A DNA stretch of 64,000 bases from Streptomyces sp. PCS3-D2 (GTDB taxonomy: Bacteria; Actinomycetota; Actinomycetes; Streptomycetales; Streptomycetaceae), in contig NZ_CP097800.1 in the NCBI RefSeq assembly GCF_000612545.2, positions 4,662,501-4,726,500 on the forward strand. Direction: 5' to 3'. The translations under genes were made by a program, and so were the position numbers. This document shows, piece after piece, positions 59,232 through 64,000 of this stretch (position 1 is its first letter; the number at the start of each line of letters is the position of its first letter). Below the pieces are notes generated by a model. That model was not told where the DNA came from. It did no database searches and saw only the letters and a list, made by a program, of their open reading frames with translations.

Positions 59232-61565
59232 GTGGCCGCGCAGGATGCCGCTGTCGACAGCACGGCGGATTCCGTCCGCGATCGCGAGATCGCGGTCGAG
59301 CAGACGCACCTCGACCAGGTGTACCGCCGCCTCGAGGAGAAGATCCACGAGGCCGAGTTCCTCATGAACGACGCCGCCCAGCGCGGCCAGGTCGGCACCC
59401 CCGGGGCCCTGGCCGAGCGTGACGCGCAGGTCTTCCGGGCGGGCATCCACCTGAACCGGCTCAACAACGAGTACGAGGACTTCCTCTTCGGGCGCATCGA
59501 CCTGCTGCTCGGCAAGGACGGCGAGCGCGGCCCGGACGGTGCGTACACCTCCGTCGAACCCGCCGATGCCGCGATCCGCGACGACCTCACGGCCGACATC
59601 GCCGAGACCCTGCACATCGGCCGCATCGGGGTCCTCGACTCCGACTACGCGCCGCTGGTCATCGACTGGCGGGCGCCGGCGGCCGCGCCCTTCTACCGCT
59701 CCACGCCCAAGGAGCCGGGCCGCGTCGTGCGCCGCCGCGTCATCCGCTCCAAGGGCCGCAGGGTGCTGGGCGTCGAGGACGACCTGATGCGCCCCGAGGT
59801 CACCGCCTTCCTCGACGGCCGCGAGCTCCCCGCCATCGGCGACGGCGCGCTCATGGCCGCACTCGGGCGGGCCCGTACGCACTCCATGCGCGACATCGTC
59901 TCCTCCATCCAGGCGGAGCAGGACCTGGTCATCCGGGCCCCCGCCGCCTCCGTCGCCGAGGTCGCGGGCGGCCCCGGCACCGGCAAGACCGCTGTGGCCC
60001 TGCACCGCGCCGCCTACCTGCTCTACCAGGACCGCCGCCGTTACTCCGGCGGCATCCTCATCGTCTCCCCGACCCCGCTGCTCGTCGCGTACACCGAGGG
60101 CGTGCTGCCCTCGCTGGGCGAGGAGGGCCAGGTCGCCATCCGGGCGCTCGGCTCGCTGGTCGACGGTGCCGAGGCGACCACGTACGACGACCCGGCCGTG
60201 GCCCGGATCAAGGGCTCCTCCCGGATGCGATCGGTCCTGCGCAAGGCAGTGCGCGGCACCCTGGAGCTCGGCGACCACCGGGGCCCGGCCCCCGACCGGC
60301 TGCGGGTGGTGGCCTTCGGCAGCCGCCAGGAGCTGGAGGCCACCGAGCTCAACCGGATCCGGCAGAACGTGCTCGGCGGCACCGCGCCCGTGAACCTGCT
60401 GCGCCCGCGGGCCCGCAAGCTGCTGCTCGATGCCCTGTACGCCAAGACCGGCGCCGCCGGCCGGCACAGCGATCCGGAGCTCGCCGCCGAACTGCGCTCC
60501 GCGTTCGACGAGGACATCTCCACCGAGGAGGCCTTCGTCGGCTTCCTGAACGCGTGGTGGCCCGAGCTGACCCCGCGCCGGGTGCTCGCCGCGATGGCCG
60601 ACGAGCGCAGGCTCGGGCGCTGGTCGCGCCGCGACCTGAACCCGCGCGAGACCCGCCGGCTGGCCCGCTCGCTGCATCGGGTGGGCCCGGAGGGCGAGGG
60701 CCCCCTGTCGGTGCACGATGTGGCGCTGCTCGACGAGCTCCAGCAGCTCCTCGGCGCCCCCGCCCGGCCGAAGCGGAAGCGGGAGGCGACCGCGTCCGGC
60801 GCTTGGGGGCTCGACCAGCTCAGCGGGCTGGAGGAGCTGATGCCGACGCGCGAGGAGACCCAGTGGGAGCGGGCCGAGCGGCTCGCTGCGGAGCGCACCG
60901 AGTACGCGCACGTCATCGTGGACGAGGCCCAGGACCTGACGCCGATGCAGTGGCGGATGGTGGGCCGCCGGGGCCGGCACGGCACCTGGACGGTCGTCGG
61001 CGACCCGGCGCAGTCCTCCTGGACGGATCCGGAGGAGGCGGCCGCCGCCCGTGACGAGGCCCTGGGGTCCCGGCCGCGCCGGCGGTTCACGCTGACGGTC
61101 AACTACCGCAACCCGGCCGAGGTCGCCGAGGTCGCGTCCCGCGTGCTGCGCCGGGCGATGCCCGGGATGGAGCCGCCGTCGGCGGTGCGCTCCACGGGAC
61201 TCCGGCCGCGGTTCACGGCGGCGGCGGGCGACCTGGGCGCCGTGGTGCGGGAGGAGACCCGGCGGCTGCTGGAGCAGGTGGACGGCACCGTCGGCGTGGT
61301 GGTGGCCATGGACCGGAGGGCGGAGGCCGCGGGCTGGCTCGCCGACCTCGGCGAACGGGCCGTGGCACTGGGCAGCCTGGAGGCGAAGGGCCTGGAGTAC
61401 GACGCCACGGTGGTCGTCTCCCCGGCGGAGATCGCGGAGGAGTCCCCGGCGGGCCTGCGGGTCCTGTACGTGGCGCTCACCCGTGCCACGCAGCAGCTGA
61501 CGGTGGTCTCCGGCCAGGGGGACGGGCCGGACGCGGACGGGGTTCCCGAGCTGCTCCTGCCGTAG
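59232..61565 (+). CDS. HelD-like RNA polymerase-recycling helicase
   Basis: 777 residues from GTG. An N-terminal coiled-coil (about 20-80: VEQTHLDQVYRRLEEKIHEAEFLM) that in HelD inserts into the RNA polymerase secondary channel. Helicase domain 1A with Walker A GGPGTGKTAVALHRAAY (about 244-260), a central insert, Walker B HVIVDEAQDLTPMQW (about 559-573), and a UvrD-type C-terminus (GLEYDATVVVSPAE, VALTRATQQLTVV). HelD frees stalled RNA polymerase; HelR relatives give rifampicin tolerance. No rifamycin-associated element (RAE) is seen upstream, so inducible resistance is not indicated. Confidence 0.88.
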   Translation: MAAQDAAVDSTADSVRDREIAVEQTHLDQVYRRLEEKIHEAEFLMNDAAQRGQVGTPGALAERDAQVFRAGIHLNRLNNEYEDFLFGRIDLLLGKDGERGPDGAYTSVEPADAAIRDDLTADIAETLHIGRIGVLDSDYAPLVIDWRAPAAAPFYRSTPKEPGRVVRRRVIRSKGRRVLGVEDDLMRPEVTAFLDGRELPAIGDGALMAALGRARTHSMRDIVSSIQAEQDLVIRAPAASVAEVAGGPGTGKTAVALHRAAYLLYQDRRRYSGGILIVSPTPLLVAYTEGVLPSLGEEGQVAIRALGSLVDGAEATTYDDPAVARIKGSSRMRSVLRKAVRGTLELGDHRGPAPDRLRVVAFGSRQELEATELNRIRQNVLGGTAPVNLLRPRARKLLLDALYAKTGAAGRHSDPELAAELRSAFDEDISTEEAFVGFLNAWWPELTPRRVLAAMADERRLGRWSRRDLNPRETRRLARSLHRVGPEGEGPLSVHDVALLDELQQLLGAPARPKRKREATASGAWGLDQLSGLEELMPTREETQWERAERLAAERTEYAHVIVDEAQDLTPMQWRMVGRRGRHGTWTVVGDPAQSSWTDPEEAAAARDEALGSRPRRRFTLTVNYRNPAEVAEVASRVLRRAMPGMEPPSAVRSTGLRPRFTAAAGDLGAVVREETRRLLEQVDGTVGVVVAMDRRAEAAGWLADLGERAVALGSLEAKGLEYDATVVVSPAEIAEESPAGLRVLYVALTRATQQLTVVSGQGDGPDADGVPELLLP

Positions 61566-61786
61566 CCGGGGACGGTCCGGCCCCGTGGCCCGGACGGGTG
61601 TCCGGGCTGTTCAGCGGCCGTGTACGGCCGTATGGGCCGCAGCCGGGCGCGTGGTCCCGGCAACCGACCGCGACCGGGGGGATCACATTCGGCGATCCTT
61701 TGTTAGCCTGGGTACGGCACCGACTCGATCCAAGCCCCCGGGCCCAACCTTCGTCGCTCAGAGCGACCACTTGCCGCGAGGCGAGC

Positions 61787-61867
61787 ATGGCGGGTCGGTG
61801 TCGCAAACGTACGCATCACCAGGTCCGCGCCCTCCACAGGTGGAGGGCGCGGACCTGTTTTGTATGA
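61787..61867 (+). CDS. possible 26-residue Arg/His-rich leader ORF
   Basis: ATG 61787 preceded by GAGGCGAG; the peptide starts MAGRCRKRTHHQVRALHR and ends CFV with TGA at 61865. The second half is encoded by the terminator stem. Either a regulatory leader peptide, in which ribosome position decides termination, or a chance frame in a small RNA. Confidence 0.35.
   Translation: MAGRCRKRTHHQVRALHRWRARTCFV
61821..61861 (+). terminator. intrinsic terminator upstream of the malic enzyme gene
   Basis: Perfect 16-bp stem (61821-61836 with 61841-61856), loop CAGG, then GTTTT. It lies about 190 nt upstream of the malic enzyme start, far from the HelD stop, so it terminates a separate short transcript or attenuates the gene downstream. 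Confidence 0.85.
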
Positions 61868-62047
61868 CCCCACCATTCCGAACCCCCCTCGTATCTCGTA
61901 TGGTGGAAGAGTCTTTCCGAAATTTGTAGCTGGTTACCTTGTACCGGCTGGTAGGTGGGACGATCGGACAACAGGTCCTGCCGCACCTGCTGTGGAGCGC
62001 GGGCCCTGTGTGTGAAGCGAACCAGGGACAGAAGAGGAAACACGGCC

Positions 62048-63484
62048 ATGGCAACGGCGCCCAGCGTCTCGTATTCGATGACGGTCCGGCTGGAAGTGCC
62101 CGCGAGCGGAACCGCGGTCTCCCAGCTCACCACCGCCGTGGAGTCCTCCGGCGGTTCGGTCACCGGCCTCGACGTGACCGCCTCGGGCCACGAGAAGCTG
62201 CGGATCGACGTCACCATCGCCGCCACCTCCACCGCGCATGCCGACGAGATCGTGGAGAAGTTGCGCGGCATCGAGGGCGTCAGCCTGGGCAAGGTCTCCG
62301 ACCGTACGTTCCTGATGCACCTCGGCGGCAAGATCGAGATGTCGTCGAAGCACCCCATCCGTAACCGTGACGACCTCTCGATGGTCTACACCCCGGGTGT
62401 CGCCCGCGTGTGCACCGCCATCGCCGAGAACCCCGAGGACGCGCGCCGCCTCACCATCAAGCGCAACTCCGTCGCAGTCGTGACGGACGGCTCCGCGGTG
62501 CTGGGCCTGGGCAACATCGGCCCGATGGCCGCGCTGCCCGTCATGGAGGGCAAGGCCGCCCTCTTCAAGCGCTTCGCCGGCATCGACGCCTGGCCGATCT
62601 GCCTCGACACCCAGGACACCGACAAGATCGTCGAGATCGTCCGCGCCATCGCCCCGGGCTTCGCCGGCATCAATCTGGAGGACATCTCCGCGCCGCGCTG
62701 CTTCGAGATCGAGGCCCGGCTGCGCGAGGCCCTCGACATCCCCGTCTTCCACGACGACCAGCACGGCACCGCGATCGTCGTGCTCGCGGCCCTCACCAAC
62801 GCGCTGCGCGTGGTGGGCAAGGCAGTTGAGGACGTCAAGGTCGTGATGTCGGGCGCTGGGGCGGCCGGCACCGCCATCCTCAAGCTGCTCCTCGCGGCGG
62901 GCGTGAAGAACGCCGTCAGCGCCGACATCCACGGCGTCGTGCACGCGGGCCGTCCCGACCTCGTCGACGCCGCGGTGGACTCCCCGCTGCGCTGGATCGC
63001 GGACAACACCAACCCCGAGGGCTACACCGGCACCCTGAAGGAGGCCGTGGTCGGCGCCGACGTGTTCATCGGCGTCTCGGCTCCGAACGTGCTGTCCGGC
63101 GAGGACGTCGCCGCGATGGCGGAAGGCGCCATCGTGTTCGCGCTCGCGAACCCGGACCCCGAGGTGGACCCGGCCGTGGCCCGCCAGACGGCCGCCGTGG
63201 TCGCCACCGGCCGCTCCGACTTCCCGAACCAGATCAACAACGTCCTGGTCTTCCCGGGTGTCTTCCGCGGCCTGTTGGACGCCCAGTCCCGCACCGTGAA
63301 CACCAGCATGATGCTCGCCGCCGCGACCGCGCTGGCCGACGTCGTCGGCGAGGACGAGCTGAACGCCAACTACATCATCCCGTCGGTGTTCAACGACAAG
63401 GTCGCCGGAGCGGTCGCCGGCGCCGTCCGCAAGGCCGCCTCGGCCGCGCAGAACGGGTCTGTGACGGGCCTCACGGCTCCCTGA
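62048..63484 (+). CDS. NAD(P)-dependent malic enzyme with ACT domain
   Basis: 478 residues. The N-terminal ACT domain (about 10-85: MTVRLEVPASGTAVSQLTTAVESSGGSVTG) probably senses an amino acid or metabolite. The malic enzyme core begins SMVYTPGVARVCTAIAENP, with VTDGSAVLGLGNIGPMAALPVMEGKAALFKRFAG as the catalytic region and VVMSGAGAAGTAILKLL as the NAD(P)-binding site. It decarboxylates malate to pyruvate, feeding NAD(P)H and pyruvate pools. ATG 62048 is preceded by GAGGAAACACGGCC. It corresponds to the SCO2951-type enzyme in gene order. Confidence 0.94.
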   Translation: MATAPSVSYSMTVRLEVPASGTAVSQLTTAVESSGGSVTGLDVTASGHEKLRIDVTIAATSTAHADEIVEKLRGIEGVSLGKVSDRTFLMHLGGKIEMSSKHPIRNRDDLSMVYTPGVARVCTAIAENPEDARRLTIKRNSVAVVTDGSAVLGLGNIGPMAALPVMEGKAALFKRFAGIDAWPICLDTQDTDKIVEIVRAIAPGFAGINLEDISAPRCFEIEARLREALDIPVFHDDQHGTAIVVLAALTNALRVVGKAVEDVKVVMSGAGAAGTAILKLLLAAGVKNAVSADIHGVVHAGRPDLVDAAVDSPLRWIADNTNPEGYTGTLKEAVVGADVFIGVSAPNVLSGEDVAAMAEGAIVFALANPDPEVDPAVARQTAAVVATGRSDFPNQINNVLVFPGVFRGLLDAQSRTVNTSMMLAAATALADVVGEDELNANYIIPSVFNDKVAGAVAGAVRKAASAAQNGSVTGLTAP

Positions 63485-63784
63485 TCCCCGGCGCGTCGCG
63501 AGATGCGGGCCCGCTGGGCCGCCTCTAGGGTTGCGGGGATGCCAACGTGCTCCGCTGTTCGCATCCCTCGGGTGCGGACGGAGTGTCACCGGGGCGTGAC
63601 TGTGGCGCTTTTCGTGTGACCCCGGCGGGTGCCGGATTCGCTTTCCCGCCGCTGGTGGGGGCAGGATGCGTAACCGGGCGAGAGGGTCTGACGTTCAGAC
63701 CCGGGTCCGGGGACTGTCCTAGGGCCCTGGCAGCATCGGCTTCGATCTCACGCCTCTAAGGCAAGTTGAACACGGGAGTACAAC
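63485..63784 (+). other. 300-nt region upstream of the HU gene
   Basis: Holds TAGGGT-like sequences (near 63526 and 63720) that may be -10 elements and a hairpin GGGTCTGA / TCAGACCC (63684-63691, 63695-63702). The RBS GGGAG precedes the HU ATG. No other gene is seen. Confidence 0.5.
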
Positions 63785-64000
63785 ATGAACCGCAGTGAGC
63801 TGGTGGCCGCTCTGTCCGAGCGCGCCGAGGTGACCCGCAAGGACGCCGACGCCGTTCTGGCCGCGCTCGCCGAGACCGTCGGCGAGATCGTCGCCAAGGG
63901 CGACGAGAAGGTCACCATCCCCGGCTTCCTGACCTTCGAGCGCACCCACCGTGCCGCTCGCACCGCGCGCAACCCGCAGACCGGCGACCCCATCCAGATC
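63785..64000 (+). CDS. hup: HU family DNA-binding protein, 3' end outside the window
   Basis: The first 72 codons are present. MNRSELVAALSERAEVTRKDADAVLAALAETVGEIVAKGDEKVTIPGFLTFERTHRAARTARNPQTGDPIQI matches HU, including the RNPQTG sequence at the start of the DNA-embracing arm. HU bends and compacts DNA in the nucleoid. The expected full length is about 93 residues, so some 20 residues are missing. ATG 63785 has GGGAG about 8 nt upstream. Confidence 0.96.
   Translation, partial: MNRSELVAALSERAEVTRKDADAVLAALAETVGEIVAKGDEKVTIPGFLTFERTHRAARTARNPQTGDPIQI

Larger units (their letters stand above)
61566..62047 (+). other. 482-nt leader region of the malic enzyme gene
   Basis: Contains a -10-like TAGCCT (61704-61709), a small hairpin GTCGC-TCAGA-GCGAC (61753-61767), a 26-codon ORF (61787-61867) overlapping a perfect terminator (61821-61861), an inverted repeat CCACCAT/ATGGTGG (61870-61876, 61900-61906), and a tandem CTCGTAT within the latter's loop. 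A small RNA or attenuator is plausible; see the findings. Confidence 0.6.

Overview
The window is a high-GC actinobacterial chromosome segment, almost certainly Streptomyces. The evidence is very high G+C at third codon positions, GTG starts, the mtrA-mtrB-lpqB cluster, paired pkaA/pkaB kinases, a 1,649-residue NAD-glutamate dehydrogenase, and a gene order matching the S. coelicolor block from about SCO3013 down to SCO2950 (recalled, not searched). It is mostly conserved core chromosome with a few accessory insertions.

Layout. 1-2534: 3' part of a 23S rRNA gene, 5S rRNA and the rRNA terminator. 2746-8443 (minus): a four-gene overlapping operon (DUF4129, DUF4350, MoxR ATPase, DUF58) preceded by a multi-spanning membrane protein. 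8678-15951 (plus): mtrA-mtrB-lpqB, comF, long ribosome hibernation factor and a NarL-type regulator. 16158-17968 (minus): YcaQ-type DNA glycosylase and an acetyltransferase. 18208-28426: secA, an Rv3235-like protein, a DUF6912-like protein, a HAD hydrolase and NAD-glutamate dehydrogenase. 28521-33284: a teichoic-acid-type ABC exporter with a divergent TetR regulator and a two-domain TagF-like glycosyltransferase. 33405-37019 (minus): a sugar ABC importer without its own ATPase. 37300-44037: an FHA-FtsK/SpoIIIE protein divergent from pkaA and pkaB. 44194-45431 (minus): an Fe(II)/2-oxoglutarate-type dioxygenase behind a 29-codon leader peptide. 45511-51055: prfB, zinc-ribbon protein, ftsE-ftsX, S41 protease, smpB and ssrA (tmRNA). 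51034-52666: a scar with a second copy of the tmRNA 3' end, a broken PIN toxin gene and a secreted collagen-like protein. 52716-58431: MFS exporter with LysR regulator, narK, nnaR and an acetyltransferase. 58558-64000: CGNR regulator, HelD-like helicase, malic enzyme with a structured leader, and the start of an HU gene.

Working together. MtrAB-LpqB couples envelope and development signals. FtsEX with the S41 protease serves cell-wall remodelling. SmpB and tmRNA are adjacent and form the trans-translation system, and HPF protects idle ribosomes. NarK and NnaR form a nitrate transport/regulation pair. The TagGH-like exporter and TagF-like transferase probably build a glycerol-phosphate wall polymer under local TetR control. 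An FHA (phosphothreonine-reading) FtsK-like ATPase sits head to head with two Ser/Thr kinases, suggesting a signalling link.

I see no complete novel defence or mobile system. The most rewarding signals are small: paired 17-bp palindromes in the TetR/exporter promoter region, an RRHVD-type leader peptide before the dioxygenase, an attachment-site-like duplication of the ssrA 3' end enclosing a PIN-toxin remnant, and a terminator-bearing leader with a tiny Arg/His-rich ORF before the malic enzyme.
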